A stretch of 64,000 bases of DNA from assembly GCF_033807575.1 (NCBI RefSeq), contig NC_084715.1, forward strand, positions 8,233,349 through 8,297,348, given 5' to 3'. Made by a program: the position numbers and the translations under genes. The DNA comes from Cydia pomonella. Lineage: Eukaryota > Arthropoda > Insecta > Lepidoptera > Tortricidae. Under the pieces are notes generated by a model. It was not told the origin of the DNA. It saw nothing but the letters and a program-made list of their open reading frames with translations, and did no database searches. This document shows positions 55,801-57,962 of this stretch, one piece after another (within the stretch, counting starts at the first letter, position 1; each line of letters starts with the position of its first letter).

Positions 55801-56785
55801 TTCCTGCCATCTTTCGACACTTAATTAAAACTTTTAGAACTCCATTTGACTTCTATCCTTATTTTTCCACTGATATGTGTTCAATTTGTTAAATATTAAA
55901 AAGCGGCCAAGTGCGAGTCGGACTCGCGCATGAAGGGTTTCGTACCATTTAAGACGTATTAAAAAAAAATCTACTCGCTAGATCTTGTTCAACATTTTAC
56001 CACTTTGGACACACATTTTACCACTTTGGAAGTGTCTCTCGCGCAAACTATTCATTTTAGAAAAAAATTATATTAGTAACCTCAATATCATTTTTGAAGA
56101 CCTATCCATAGATACCCCACACGTAAGGGTTTGATGAAAAAAGATTTTTTGAGTTTCAGTTCTAAGTATGGGGAACCCCCAAAATTTATTGTTTTTTATC
56201 TATTTTTGTGCGAACATCTTAATGCGGTTTATAGAATACATCCATTTACTAAGTTTGAACAGTAGTAGCTCTTATAGTTTCGGAAAAAAGTGACTGTGAC
56301 ATAATCGGACAGACAGACGGATATGACGAATCTATAAGGGTTCCGTTTTTTGCCATTTGGCTACGGAACCCTAAAAAGTGTCGCCATCTTACCCGGCACT
56401 ACCTAAAGGTTATGGCGCCATCGCTCGATACGATGCTCCTTTGGCCTATTAAGGATCAAAGTCATATGGTGTTCTAAAAGTTTTAATTATTTGTCGAAAG
56501 ATGGCAGTATACTTACGTCGCTACAAAGTTTTCTTTGACAATACACCTCTTTCAAATTCTCTTTGAGTATAGGTGTCGTTAACGGCTTCAGGCTACATGT
56601 TAGCCATCATCTGGTATAATCAACTTTAGCTTGCATAAATAAAACTTTTGTAAATATTGTTCAGTTTAAACACTTATTTACTCTCTTCTCTAGGTTGTCA
56701 ACATCGGATCCACAGCGCACGCTGCGAGTAAGGAACACATCGCGTTCTCGGCTTACCGTACATGCTTACACACTTCTCGAACATG
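13994..56785 (+). CDS. ASH/MSP-domain axonemal protein, DLEC1/HYDIN-like (partial, six exons)
   Basis: Six exons (13994-14086, 14538-14654, 16668-16787, 40762-40916, 41521-41627, 56694-56785) join with matching phases and no stop into about 228 residues. Exon 1 and the start of exon 2 are a Pro-rich linker. From CCLQFRSIPIKT in exon 2 through exon 5 the pattern is an ASH-type immunoglobulin-like fold: RRLTLRNDGKVTARW, then VIQCSPATGICMVGQN, ADSWGLYYDQIMLMV and VDVWIEVVGPVVQFA. A second domain starts in exon 6 (PQRTLRVRNTSRSRLTV). Such repeats are known from cilia and flagella proteins (DLEC1/CFAP81, HYDIN, CFAP47, CFAP65), so a sperm axoneme role is inferred. Which paralogue it is remains open; DLEC1-like is my best guess. 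The 5' and 3' exons are not in view. Confidence 0.75.
14538..14654 (+). CDS. ASH-protein gene, exon 2 of those visible
   Basis: TTACAACAG acceptor and CAG/GTAATA donor, both borders phase 1. It encodes a linker with CECFGKAKPVLPEHEEP and then the first strand of the ASH domain (CCLQFRSIPIKT). Codon use is plainly more protein-like than the flanks. A CAGTCAACCA MITE sits 48 bases after the donor. Confidence 0.7.
14703..14847. mobile_element. Mariner-type MITE, TIR CAGTCAACCA, copy 2 (inverted)
   Basis: The same element as 9280-9424 in reverse orientation: CAGTCAACCAATTTGAATCC at the left, GGTTGACCG at the right. TA precedes it; the right TA has decayed to TG. It lies in the intron after exon 2. 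Confidence 0.85.
15039..16028 (+). mobile_element. Internally deleted mariner-like element with very long TIRs
   Basis: The terminal inverted repeats run ~170-205 bp: GGCTTGGGACTTTTGGATG from 15039 and the complement ending CAAGCC at 16028, with TA on both sides. The left arm has an extra ~36-bp hairpin (AACACGTTATTATGACTGTG). The interior keeps a transposase-like N-terminus (MAQLTRRDVRVIMLYNF at ~15384) fused directly to a C-terminal remnant with PYVQKQLKGRF and FATWFERMKACKAAKS. Stops, frameshifts and the missing catalytic middle make it non-functional. It lies in the intron between exons 2 and 3. Confidence 0.8.
15384..15790 (+). pseudogene. Mariner transposase relic
   Basis: The N-terminal helix-turn-helix part is followed after ~25 codons by the tail of the catalytic domain. 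The usual SPDLAPCDF block is recognisable as a mutated TACAGCCCAGACTTAGCGCC at ~15588. The first catalytic Asp region is not identifiable, and several stops break the frame. A run of T at 15652-15661 adds a frameshift. Confidence 0.7.
16668..16787 (+). CDS. ASH-protein gene, exon 3 of those visible
   Basis: AATTTAG acceptor and TTTTG/GTAAGT donor, both phase 1, 120 bases, notably GC-rich. It encodes RRLTLRNDGKVTARW (the Leu-rich strand, Asn-Asp-Gly turn and next strand of an ASH domain), then an Arg-rich stretch and NRVATIDALTF. Another frame with an ATG (MADGDPALATPEE) also reaches the donor, but it would not continue the neighbouring exons. Confidence 0.75.
16900..17335 (+). repeat. Dispersed repeat, GATGATGGAGACAGGAGG family
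   Basis: AAACATATGTCTATCGGGAC to TCTGATGATGGAGACAGGAG to AGAATTGTCTCGATGAG recurs at 52905-53155 (+) and, reversed, at 42085-42330, with partial copies at 26940-27160 and 10465-10545. Copies start near an ACAAGCTTTTATTTAAC motif. Non-coding. Confidence 0.75.
17336..18876. other. Intron sequence, nothing recognised
   Basis: AT-rich, no ASH-like exon, no structured repeat recognised. Frames of about 60 codons on the - strand (17591-17788, 18586-18768) carry no motif. Confidence 0.45.
18877..19192. repeat. Partial copy of the GTGTAACATGAG fold-back element
   Basis: GATGGCGATGTTGCTACTAT and the end GGTTAAAATCTTTCGGGTTCC...ACACCGTGTATA match, in inverse order, the inner and terminal parts of the element at 34678-35264. 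The other terminus is missing or decayed. Confidence 0.6.
19193..20629. other. Intron sequence; one unexplained open frame
   Basis: At 19915-20181 an 88-codon + strand frame is open. It begins after a Cys-rich stretch (CSDGCRLTPSLGCHL in the same neighbourhood) but has no family I recognise and no convincing splice sites. Nothing else is supported. Confidence 0.3.
20632..20700 (+). repeat. 27-bp tandem repeat, ~2.6 copies
   Basis: TCTCTAGGCCTAGAGATATT / TCTCTAGTTCTAGAGATATT / TCTCCAGTTCTAGAATTAT units with CAAGAG between them. Each unit contains a short palindrome around CTAGNNCTAG. Confidence 0.8.
21185..21466 (-). other. Orphan 93-codon open frame, possibly a worn LINE reverse-transcriptase fragment
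   Basis: A - strand frame ends with LSKPLYEWSPILYNFDGSLD. The spacing of Leu, Glu-Trp/Tyr and Trp/Pro faintly recalls the C-terminal LVRSxLEYxSxxW block of Jockey/CR1-type reverse transcriptases. No catalytic motif is present. It could equally be chance. Confidence 0.2.
21467..22230. other. Intron sequence, nothing recognised
   Basis: AT-rich. No exon or repeat supported. Confidence 0.4.
22231..22308 (+). repeat. (GT)n microsatellite with GTGC interruptions
   Basis: A ~75-base GT/TG tract broken by GTTTG and GTGCGTGC, running into GTATATGGGTGTATGTAT. Confidence 0.95.
22309..23364. other. Intron sequence, nothing recognised
   Basis: AT-rich. The open frame starting 23173 overlaps the next MITE and is not supported as a gene. 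Confidence 0.4.
23365..23487. mobile_element. Mariner-type MITE, TIR CAGTCAGCGTCAAATAC, copy 2
   Basis: Full palindromic copy with TA at 23363-23364 and 23488-23489. The arms carry TTCGTAGCAGTCAAAGTAGCC and its complement, around a short ATATATTTCGTATGG centre. Confidence 0.9.
23888..23998. repeat. Hairpin element GATTAGTTATGGATCTGATC
   Basis: The left arm GATTAGTTATGGATCTGATC pairs with GATCAGATCCATAACTAATC. A second inner pair is AAAAGTGAC against GTCACTTTTGACA. A diverged relative is at 29455-29612. Confidence 0.8.
24033..24470 (+). repeat. Dispersed repeat with an inserted palindromic MITE
   Basis: GTGATTAATTTCTTTGTTTC, then after an insertion AATGAAGAATTAATCTTGA to AACCGTACAATATTCGTCG. 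The same order occurs at 52448-52870 and reversed at 53835-54300. The insertion (~24089-24181) has ends CGTGTCATTCATGAAGACGCG and the complement. The same MITE family is at 33390-33495. Confidence 0.65.
24471..25194. other. Intron sequence with a TTAGGGT-rich run
   Basis: At 24670-24702 the bases TTTAGGGTCTTTAGGGTTTT resemble a telomere-like run but with irregular units. No exon supported. Confidence 0.4.
25195..25385. repeat. AAAGATGGCAG fold-back family, copy 1
   Basis: TTTGAAATAGAGGTGTATTG and AAGAAAACTTTGTGGCC at the left; TGTCGAAAGATGGCAGTAAA and GGCTACAAAATTTTCTTTC at the right. A complete but interrupted version is at 55750-56580. Confidence 0.75.
25386..26939. other. Intron sequence, nothing recognised
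   Basis: No exon with ASH-like content or clear repeat seen. Confidence 0.4.
26940..27160 (+). repeat. Degenerate copy of the GATGATGGAGACAGGAGG family
   Basis: AATGACAGGAGGCAGTCGTG, TTGATGAGTATTAGTAAAG and GTTGAAAGAAAAGTACAGTC keep the order seen at 17200-17290, with many changes. Confidence 0.45.
27411..27919 (-). repeat. ~480-bp dispersed repeat, complete copy (-)
   Basis: Reverse-oriented against 55898-56376: from AGGGTTCCGTAGCCAAATGG to TCGCACTTGGCCGC. It contains a small duplicated ATCTATAGATAGGCCA unit at 27685-27722 not present in the other copy. Such repeats are widespread in Lepidoptera (recollection); the class is uncertain. Confidence 0.8.
27920..28599. other. Intron sequence, nothing recognised
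   Basis: AT-rich. No exon or repeat structure supported. Confidence 0.4.
28600..28820. repeat. Fold-back MITE, TACGATGCACGTGC type
   Basis: GTACGATGCACGTGCAAATAG and AATTCGCAACTCGTG at the left pair with CACTCGTTGTGAATT and TTCTGGACTTGTATCGTA at the right. An upstream ACAGTACATATGGTGC part matches the family at 6266-6440. Confidence 0.65.
28821..29454. other. Intron sequence, nothing recognised
   Basis: No supported feature. Confidence 0.4.
29455..29612. repeat. Fold-back element related to 23888-23998
   Basis: Outer arms AGGCGTATTCAGATTTTAAT and AAAATCCAAATACACCT are imperfect complements. Inner arms GATCTGGATC and GATCCAGAT, with GTCACTTTTGTCTCTGACA, show the relation to the hairpin at 23888. 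Confidence 0.75.
29613..30417. other. Intron sequence, nothing recognised
   Basis: No supported feature. A degenerate TTTATTTATAATTTATTGC stretch at ~29970 may be an old SINE or LINE end. Confidence 0.35.
30466..30840. repeat. Short hairpin plus a CCCCTTTTCACC-type dispersed repeat
   Basis: AATCCTGAAATAC and GTATTTCAGGATT (30470-30502) form a 13-bp stem. The following CCCCATACAATC...TTTTCACCTTTACGGGGTG and CCCCCTTTTCACC copies look like a common moth repeat ending in GTGAGTGAGTGAGTTAGTGAC. Confidence 0.5.
31130..31480 (-). repeat. LINE 3' tail family, copy 4 (-)
   Basis: The reverse of the copy at 7367-7732: CGTACGGCCCGCCTGATGG near the left end, CTCTCTTTTCGACG and ACATACCCGGGTCC at the right. 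It lacks a clean poly-T start and carries small indels. Confidence 0.75.
31481..33389. other. Intron sequence, nothing recognised
   Basis: AT-rich. No exon with both splice sites and an ASH-like pattern was found, and no clear repeat. Confidence 0.4.
33390..33495. repeat. Palindromic MITE, GTGTCATCCACGATGACATG
   Basis: GTTCGTGTCATCCACGATGAC at the left, ACGTCATAAATGACATGA at the right, with CAAATCTAACCTTTAATAAC inside. Same family as the insertion at ~24089-24181, in opposite orientation. Confidence 0.7.
33496..34422. other. Intron sequence, nothing recognised
   Basis: No supported feature. Confidence 0.4.
34423..34545. mobile_element. Mariner-type MITE, TIR CAGTCAGCGTCAAATAC, copy 3
   Basis: Full-length palindromic copy with TA at 34421-34422 and 34546-34547. 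Its arms differ from copy 2 at a few places (TTTGTAGCAGTCAAAGTGACC). Confidence 0.9.
34678..35264. mobile_element. ~590-bp TIR element, TATACACGGTGTAACATG ends
   Basis: Left end TATACACGGTGTAACATGAG to GAAAGATTTTAAC; right end GTTAAAATCTTTCGG to TTACACCATGTATA. The ~39-bp terminal inverted repeats have few mismatches, and flanking TA is consistent with mariner-type insertion. No transposase inside. A partial relative is at 18877-19192. Confidence 0.8.
35885..36115 (+). repeat. tRNA-derived SINE, copy 2 (+)
   Basis: AGCCTAGTCGATAGGTACGC (degenerate A box), AATTCAAATCCCGGTAAGGG (B box and body), ATTTATTTGTGTGTG. The 3' half is worn. Same family as 10055-10310. Confidence 0.75.
36118..36640 (-). 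pseudogene. RTE-like LINE fragment, 3' end of the reverse transcriptase ORF
   Basis: The - strand reads WRRLLRIPWTAMRTNKSILE, then IYFGHLS, LERVAMTGKVEGTRPQGRPP, then after a break LARNRSLWRNLVF and a GACGAAGAAGAATAAG end. This order is the known C-terminal end of RTE-type endonuclease-reverse transcriptases common in moths. Only the last ~150 codons remain, with at least one frame break near 36235, so it is dead. It was probably inserted 5'-truncated. Confidence 0.8.
36641..37035. other. Intron sequence, nothing recognised
   Basis: AT-rich. A 67-codon frame at 36745-36948 has no motif or splice context. Confidence 0.4.
37036..37439. mobile_element. ~400-bp mariner-type MITE, TIR AGAGCGTTTTCACATT
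   Basis: AGAGCGTTTTCACATT at the left and AATGTGAAAACGCTCT at the right, each next to TA (37034-37035, 37440-37441). The arms continue with CCGATATCGGAT motifs, repeated internally (CCGATATCAGATGTCGGAAG). No coding capacity. Confidence 0.85.
37440..38079. other. Intron sequence with a short inverted pair
   Basis: Around 37836-37900, TCCGAAAATATATTTACACG and CGTGTAAATATATTTTTGGA are near-complements about 20 bases apart, a local hairpin. The open frame there (37766-37954) is explained by it. Nothing else supported. Confidence 0.5.
38080..39066. mobile_element. Composite segment bounded by a perfect 49-bp inverted repeat
   Basis: 38080-38128 (starting TGAAAATTCCGCTTCTATCG) and 39018-39066 are exact reverse complements over 49 bases. 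Between them lie a GTTGGTTAAGATTCGAGTC element start (38143), a fold-back copy with ATGGCAGTAAATTTGCTG (38661-38770, reverse) and a SINE-derived hairpin (38835-38922). No ORF is present. It may be a fold-back transposon that received later insertions. Confidence 0.75.
38790..38940. repeat. SINE-derived perfect hairpin
   Basis: 38835-38864 and 38893-38922 are exact 30-base complements (AAAAGTGGAAAAAATACTG outward to CTTGGGTGAG), around a 28-base loop that holds the tRNA-like GAGGCCGTGAGTTCAAG. The upstream CAAGCAGAAACGTC also occurs before the SINE at 6790-6980, so this is a rearranged copy of that SINE. Confidence 0.8.
39300..39328 (+). repeat. (AAATG)n microsatellite
   Basis: About five AAATG units next to a worn repeat copy. 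Confidence 0.9.
39340..39515. repeat. AAAGATGGCAG fold-back family, copy 3
   Basis: AAGATGGCGCCACTTTTAG at the left; AAAGATGGCAGTAAATTTAC, GGCTACAAAGTTTTCTTT and CATTTCAAATTATCTTTG at the right. One half of the family structure at 55750-56580. Confidence 0.75.
39516..40761. other. Intron sequence before exon 4; repeat scraps
   Basis: Near 39798-39850 is the inner part of the GTGTTGGTTAAGACTC repeat. At ~40315-40335 is a scrap of the GC-rich hairpin MITE of 1884-2018. No further exon found. The last bases (TTTTATTTTGTATGACAG) are a plausible acceptor tract for exon 4. Confidence 0.5.
40762..40916 (+). CDS. ASH-protein gene, exon 4 of those visible
   Basis: TGTATGACAG acceptor (phase 1) and CTGATG/GTAAGT donor (phase 0), 155 bases. 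It encodes GGDRWAGDVRAPGVVIQCSP, ATGICMVGQNVDILVQVY and ADSWGLYYDQIMLM, the middle and later strands of an ASH domain with the usual Gly-x-Tyr-x-Asp turn. It continues exon 3 without a gap in the domain, so no exon seems to be missing in the 24 kb intron. Confidence 0.85.
41213..41356 (-). repeat. tRNA-derived SINE, copy 3 (-)
   Basis: Reversed body: AACACCTATGACTCAGGAAC, AACGCCCTTACTGGGATTTG, CATCGGCTTCATAGTCAGGG. The head is cut where a GTGTTGGTAGGAACTCAAG repeat starts. It lies in the small intron between exons 4 and 5. Confidence 0.8.
41354..41475. repeat. GTGTTGG/GAGTC repeat fragment with palindrome
   Basis: GTGTTGGTAGGAACTCAAGTC, then AAAAAACTTCTGAGTCTTAA and TTAAGACTCAGAAGTTTTTT, which are exact complements back to back (about 41427-41466). 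Same family as 13021-13465. Confidence 0.7.
41521..41627 (+). CDS. ASH-protein gene, exon 5 of those visible
   Basis: TTTTGTTCACAG acceptor (phase 0) and ATGTG/GTAAGT donor (phase 2), 107 bases. It encodes VDHIEPIVVDVWIEVVGPVV, the last two strands of the ASH domain with the closing Val-Gly-Pro turn, and then a linker (STVQEFESTM) into the next domain. Base composition is clearly GC-richer than the intron. Confidence 0.85.
41628..41931. other. Intron sequence, nothing recognised
   Basis: Start of the 15 kb intron. AT-rich, no feature supported. Confidence 0.4.
41932..42051. repeat. Hairpin MITE, TGTGACGTACCCAGGG
   Basis: TGTGACGTACCCAGGGTAAA at the left pairs with TTTACCCGTACAACGTCACA at the right. 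The centre is palindromic (AATATTCGACGCTCGAATATT). One arm of a relative is at ~1648-1727. Confidence 0.85.
42085..42330 (-). repeat. GATGATGGAGACAGGAGG family, reversed copy
   Basis: CCTCCTGTCTCCATCATCAG and ACCCGATTTGCATATGTATG read in reverse of 52905-53155. AGACAATTCTAAAAAC near the left end is followed by a direct TTTAGAATTGTCTCGATGA, a local inversion. Confidence 0.75.
42338..42602 (-). repeat. tRNA-derived SINE, copy 4 (-), nearly complete
   Basis: Reversed: AATAAATATTATACGACAC at the 3' side, ACCCACGACTCAGGAACAAA, CCCTTACCAGGATTTGAACC (B box complement) and CACTAGGTCAGACCGGTCG (A box complement). It is among the best-preserved copies here. Confidence 0.85.
42603..43049. other. Intron sequence, nothing recognised
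   Basis: No supported feature. Confidence 0.4.
43050..43180. repeat. Near-perfect hairpin MITE, CAGTACCCCTAGTGTAAAT
   Basis: Two ~58-base arms pair almost completely (AACGTGACGTACGCGTTTGCG against its complement) around a ~12-base loop (TCTCATTTTGAG). A single arm of the same family is at 727-787. Confidence 0.9.
43181..44290. other. Intron sequence, nothing recognised
   Basis: AT-rich. No exon or structured repeat supported. Confidence 0.4.
44291..44763. mobile_element. hAT-like non-autonomous element, 473 bp
   Basis: Ends CAGTGTGACCAGG and CCTGGCAACACTG are imperfect complements starting with the CAG typical of hAT. Flanks CTGACACT (44283-44290) and CTGAAACT (44764-44771) agree at 7 of 8 bases, which fits a decayed 8-bp target duplication. 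The inside has ACGATAATT motifs near both ends and no transposase. Confidence 0.7.
44780..44916. repeat. Fold-back MITE, GGGGCCTACCGCGAAAA
   Basis: CCTGGGGGCCTACCGCGAAAA with AAATTCGCAAATTGCGGG at the left; AATTGACGAATTTCGATTTT and CCCGGTAGCCGCCCTGG at the right, imperfect complements. The centre contains TTACTCTCACTAAGACG. Confidence 0.8.
44917..45309. other. Intron sequence, nothing recognised
   Basis: No supported feature. Confidence 0.4.
45310..45535 (-). repeat. SINE body fragment, related to 57105-57395
   Basis: ATTGCCACGGCTCAATGGAG, GGCGTAGGCACTAGTTTTTA, CCTTCCAACCCAGAGGGTAA and TTCACCGAAAAGCGACTGG match the copy at 57105-57300. The tRNA-like head seen there is missing. Confidence 0.75.
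45536..46149. other. Intron sequence; GACGTCA-rich repeat-like stretch
   Basis: 45790-46030 contains TGTGACGTCACAGC, GTTGTGACGTCATCAG and GACACGTGACGTGTG. It looks like a non-autonomous repeat, but I see no second copy here. No gene. Confidence 0.35.
46150..46655 (+). pseudogene. maT-type (DD37D) mariner transposase relic
   Basis: The + strand encodes the C-terminal half of a Tc1/mariner-superfamily transposase: FGVSYSGLTQIHFCEKG-like start (with changes), EQDSAPAHKAKTTQAWF, HEDWPSSSPDLIPLDYAI, then after a stop CAKPHTNLNSLKRVI and AAIDDWPRRLRACVKARG. From the Asp of QDSAPAH to the Asp of PLDYA there are 37 residues, the DD37D spacing of maT elements. A stop where Trp is expected (TAG at ~46477) and frame changes upstream show it is dead. 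The N-terminal DNA-binding half is absent. Confidence 0.8.
46656..48555. other. Intron sequence; one possible tRNA-like repeat
   Basis: At ~47455-47575 the complement has AGGATGTGGGTTCGAGACTC (B-box-like) and a weak A-box-like region, perhaps an old SINE. The 123-codon - strand frame across it (47286-47657) has no motif. Otherwise AT-rich with nothing recognised. Confidence 0.35.
48560..48805 (+). repeat. tRNA-derived SINE, copy 5 (+)
   Basis: GTGTGGCCTAGTGGGTAGTG (A box), GGCTCGAATCCCGGTAAGAG (B box and body), ATTTATTTGTGTGATGAAC, then a 3' end TTAATTATTTATTTAT. One of the best-preserved heads in the window. Confidence 0.9.
48806..49779. other. Intron sequence, nothing recognised
   Basis: No supported feature. 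Confidence 0.4.
49778..49803 (+). repeat. (TA)n microsatellite
   Basis: About 12-13 uninterrupted TA units. Confidence 0.95.
49819..50058 (-). CDS. Orphan 79-codon open frame, unknown
   Basis: A - strand frame ends in a TAA at 49819 and encodes a basic peptide with SVPLPIGSSKINLIDTDLNV, RKNVPATFVHRIPKMVF and MDQIFPVPKKAK. Residue mix and codon use look more like real protein than the neighbouring frames. I do not recognise the family. It starts without an ATG (TTG at 50058), so it could be a 3' exon of an opposite-strand gene, a transposon ORF remnant, or chance. The (TA)n tract lies just after the stop. Confidence 0.25.
   Translation of the reverse strand: MRRTLSVPLPIGSSKINLIDTDLNVCPEKLLLHPLIRKNVPATFVHRIPKMVFMSLRKLFTKITNLRMDQIFPVPKKAK
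50559..50648 (+). CDS. Candidate GC-rich exon, unknown gene
   Basis: After AATTAATTTAG and before GTATGC lies a 90-base open block encoding SSKYQGLMSYEEVSPTG, then an Arg/Pro/Gly-rich run and ARNK. GC content jumps to nearly pure G/C at 50605-50640, unlike anything nearby. Phases (1 in, 0 out) do not fit between exons 5 and 6 of the ASH gene. It may be an exon of another gene nested in the intron, or a first coding exon starting at the ATG 50584. Function unknown. Confidence 0.4.
50741..50873. repeat. Fold-back MITE, GTTGTATAAGTAGGTCAAAAA
   Basis: GTTGTATAAGTAGGTCAAAAA at the left, TTTTTGACCCTTCTTATACAA at the right, with TCTCGTGGCGTA against CACGCCACTCG inside. A centre with TTCGGCTCCGGC forms a further small palindrome. 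Confidence 0.8.
50874..52447. other. Intron sequence, nothing recognised
   Basis: AT-rich. The 66-codon frame at 51833-52033 has no motif. No exon or repeat supported. Confidence 0.4.
52448..52870 (+). repeat. GTGATTAATTTCTTTG family, copy 2 (+)
   Basis: TCGTGATTAATTTCTTTG, AATGAAGAATTAATCTTGA, ATTTTGGAGTCAACG, TGTAATGTCCAGCTA and ACCGTACACTGTCTCG keep the order of 24033-24470, without the MITE inserted there. The end ACCGTACACTGTCT is repeated at 52670 and 52767. Confidence 0.65.
52905..53155 (+). repeat. GATGATGGAGACAGGAGG family, full copy (+)
   Basis: TTTTTACAAGCTTCTATTTAAC, ATTTGCATACATATGTAAG, CTGATGATGGAGACAGGAGG, TAGAATTGTCTCGATGAG, GTTGCCTGTGGAAAAAAA. It sits directly behind the previous repeat. 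Confidence 0.8.
53388..53751. mobile_element. hAT-type MITE, 364 bp, with perfect 8-bp target duplication
   Basis: TTACTAAC occurs at 53380-53387 and 53752-53759. Between them the element begins CAGGGCCCGTACTTTTCATG and ends CATGAAATGTACGGGTTCTG, imperfect complements that continue with GCCGTTGACG and CGTTGACGTC motifs. CAG ends and an 8-bp duplication identify the hAT class. No ORF. Confidence 0.9.
53835..54300 (-). repeat. GTGATTAATTTCTTTG family, copy 3 (-)
   Basis: Reversed order: AGCTGGACTTTACTAAAAG, AACGCGTTTCAAGATTCG, ATATTACACTTTAAACAAC, ATTAATGCGCAAAAGAC. Inner differences from 52448-52870 are many. Confidence 0.5.
54301..54831. other. Intron sequence, nothing recognised
   Basis: No supported feature. 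Confidence 0.4.
54832..54953. repeat. Hairpin MITE, CCACTGATTACCAGTTCGCC
   Basis: CCACTGATTACCAGTTCGCC and CTGTCAGTTATTCG at the left pair with CGAATAACTGACAGGCC and GGCGAACTGTTAATCAGTGG at the right, almost perfectly, around a short loop. Confidence 0.85.
55081..55238. repeat. Fold-back MITE, GTACACTGATATCAG
   Basis: GTACACTGATATCAGATTTAC with AAATGATGTCATTCAG at the left; CTAAATGACATCATTCTGA and CTGATGTCAGTGTAC at the right. The inner part contains GGCGCGAGCGAGC. Confidence 0.8.
55239..55545. other. Intron sequence, nothing recognised
   Basis: No supported feature. The 69-codon frame at 55334-55543 runs into the next repeat. Confidence 0.4.
55546..55742 (-). repeat. LINE 3' tail family, copy 5 (-), internally deleted
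   Basis: TACTACGTCGGTGGCAAAC and TATGCCTGATGGTAAGCAG at its 3' end; CTCTCTTTTGGACGTAG at the other end. Compared with 57405-57772, about 100 bases are missing in the middle. Confidence 0.75.
55750..56580. mobile_element. AAAGATGGCAG fold-back element split by a 480-bp repeat
   Basis: Left part 55750-55897 (AATTTGAAATAGAGGTGTATT to TTAAATATTAAAAA) and right part 56377-56580 (TCGCCATCTTACCC to TTTCAAATTCTCTTTG) have inverted ends ~60 bp long. The ~480-bp repeat sits between them. Partial relatives are at 25195-25385, 38661-38770 and 39340-39515. Confidence 0.8.
55898..56376 (+). repeat. ~480-bp dispersed repeat, complete copy (+)
   Basis: It begins AGCGGCCAAGTGCGAGTCGG and ends GGCTACGGAACCCTAAAAAG. 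It is inserted in the fold-back element above, therefore younger than it. It lacks a visible target duplication and carries only a tiny end palindrome, which would fit a Helitron-like or other single-strand mechanism; that is inference. Confidence 0.8.
56694..56785 (+). CDS. ASH-protein gene, exon 6 of those visible
   Basis: A strong pyrimidine tract (CTCTCTTCTCTAG) precedes the exon; CATG/GTGAGA is the donor. Phase 2 in matches exon 5 and creates a Trp codon at the junction; phase 1 out. It encodes LSTSDPQRTLRVRNTSRSRL and TVHAYTLLEH, the first strands of a second ASH domain with the Arg-x-Leu-x-Val-x-Asn signature. No following exon was found before the window ends. Unlike its neighbour copy at 57963, it is intact. 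Confidence 0.85.
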
Positions 56786-57104
56786 GTGAGAACTAGTCCT
56801 CATCTTGAAAATCAAAACCAGGTACAAATTAGCCTTTACGTCCTACTGATAGACTCAAGCTTTCACGCGCTTTACAAAAGTAATATATACCAGGGGGACA
56901 AAACCATTCAGGCATTCTCAACTCCGTTCAGCTCAGCATATTAAGGTTGGCACACCTTGATGTGCATGCCCAACCACAGATAAGATAATGACTTGATTTT
57001 TGGCAACCCTAAATATCCGAAAGGGAAAGGCCATACATTAGAAAGGGACAGCATGATTCGCAGCCGAATCGCTGTCAAACTTTGGTTTTGTAGGAAATTT
57101 CACG
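56786..57104. other. Intron sequence, nothing recognised
   Basis: No supported feature. Confidence 0.4.
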
Positions 57105-57395
57105 GCATTATGCCACGGCTCGTGAGAGCCTGGGGTCTGCTTGTCAACTACTCCCAAGAATTGTCGTAGGCACTAGTTTTACGAAAACGACTGCCATCTA
57201 ACCTTCCAACCCAGAGGGTAAACTAGGCCTTGTTGGGATTAGTCCGGTTTCCTCACGATGTTTTCCTTCACCGAAAAGCGACTGGTAAATATCAAATGAT
57301 ATTTCGTACATAAGCCGGGGTTTGAACCCGCGACATCCGGATTGCAAGTCGCACGCTATTACCGCTAGACCACCAGCGCTCTCTTTTCTGTACGG
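57105..57395 (-). repeat. tRNA-derived SINE of a second family (-), with head
   Basis: On the - strand the head reads AGCGCTGGTGGTCTAGCGGT (A box) and CGCGGGTTCAAACCCCGGC (B box), then a body with CCAGTCGCTTTTCGGTGAAG and TACCCTCTGGGTTGGAAGG. The body alone recurs at 45310-45535. It is not a functional tRNA gene because it runs straight into the SINE body. Confidence 0.85.
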
Positions 57396-57404
57396 ACCCC
57401 TGTT

Positions 57405-57772
57405 TGGACCCGGGTATGTCCTTAAACTACGTCCAAAAGAGAGGTATGGGCAATGTGAATGTCATCTCGCCTTGTGTGGTAGGGCACACCACAGCAGATG
57501 TCATTCCAGATCTAGTACAGAGCCCAACTGGGGTAAAAGTACCTCCACCTTACAGAAAACCGCAGCCAAATAACACTTGACCCTACTCATAGTGTTGTGT
57601 TCCTGCCGGTGAGTAAGGTTGCCAGAGCTCAACGAGGGGGGTGGGGTTAGGGTCGGCAACGCGCATGTAACTCCTCTGGAGTTGCAGGTGTACATAGGCT
57701 ACGGAGACTGCTTACCATCAGGCAGGCCGTATGCTTGTTTGCCACCGACGTAGTATATATATAAAAAAAAAC
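57405..57772 (+). repeat. LINE 3' tail family, copy 6 (+), near complete
   Basis: GGACCCGGGTATGTCC to CCACCGACGTAGTATATATA and a poly-A run. Highly similar to 7367-7732, with an extra GTAAAAG near 57533. Open frames in both directions are by-products. Confidence 0.8.
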
Positions 57773-57962
57773 GGTAGTACTACATATTCTGTGGTTATAC
57801 CTAGTTGCTTCATACAATGAACAACTAATTTCGTGTCATTTGAAGATGAATAGTGGGTTTTTAACATCAGATTTCTAGTGCTACTTCATATTTCATTACT
57901 AAAACAGCTTGAATACGGGAACTTAGCTGTTATTTACAGAGATAGGACAATGCAACGATATA
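57773..57962. other. Spacer, nothing recognised
   Basis: AT-rich, 190 bases. Confidence 0.4.

Noticed and set aside
57300..57395. Possible tRNA gene on the - strand
   Set aside because: Good A and B boxes, but the sequence continues into a SINE body also found at 45310-45535.
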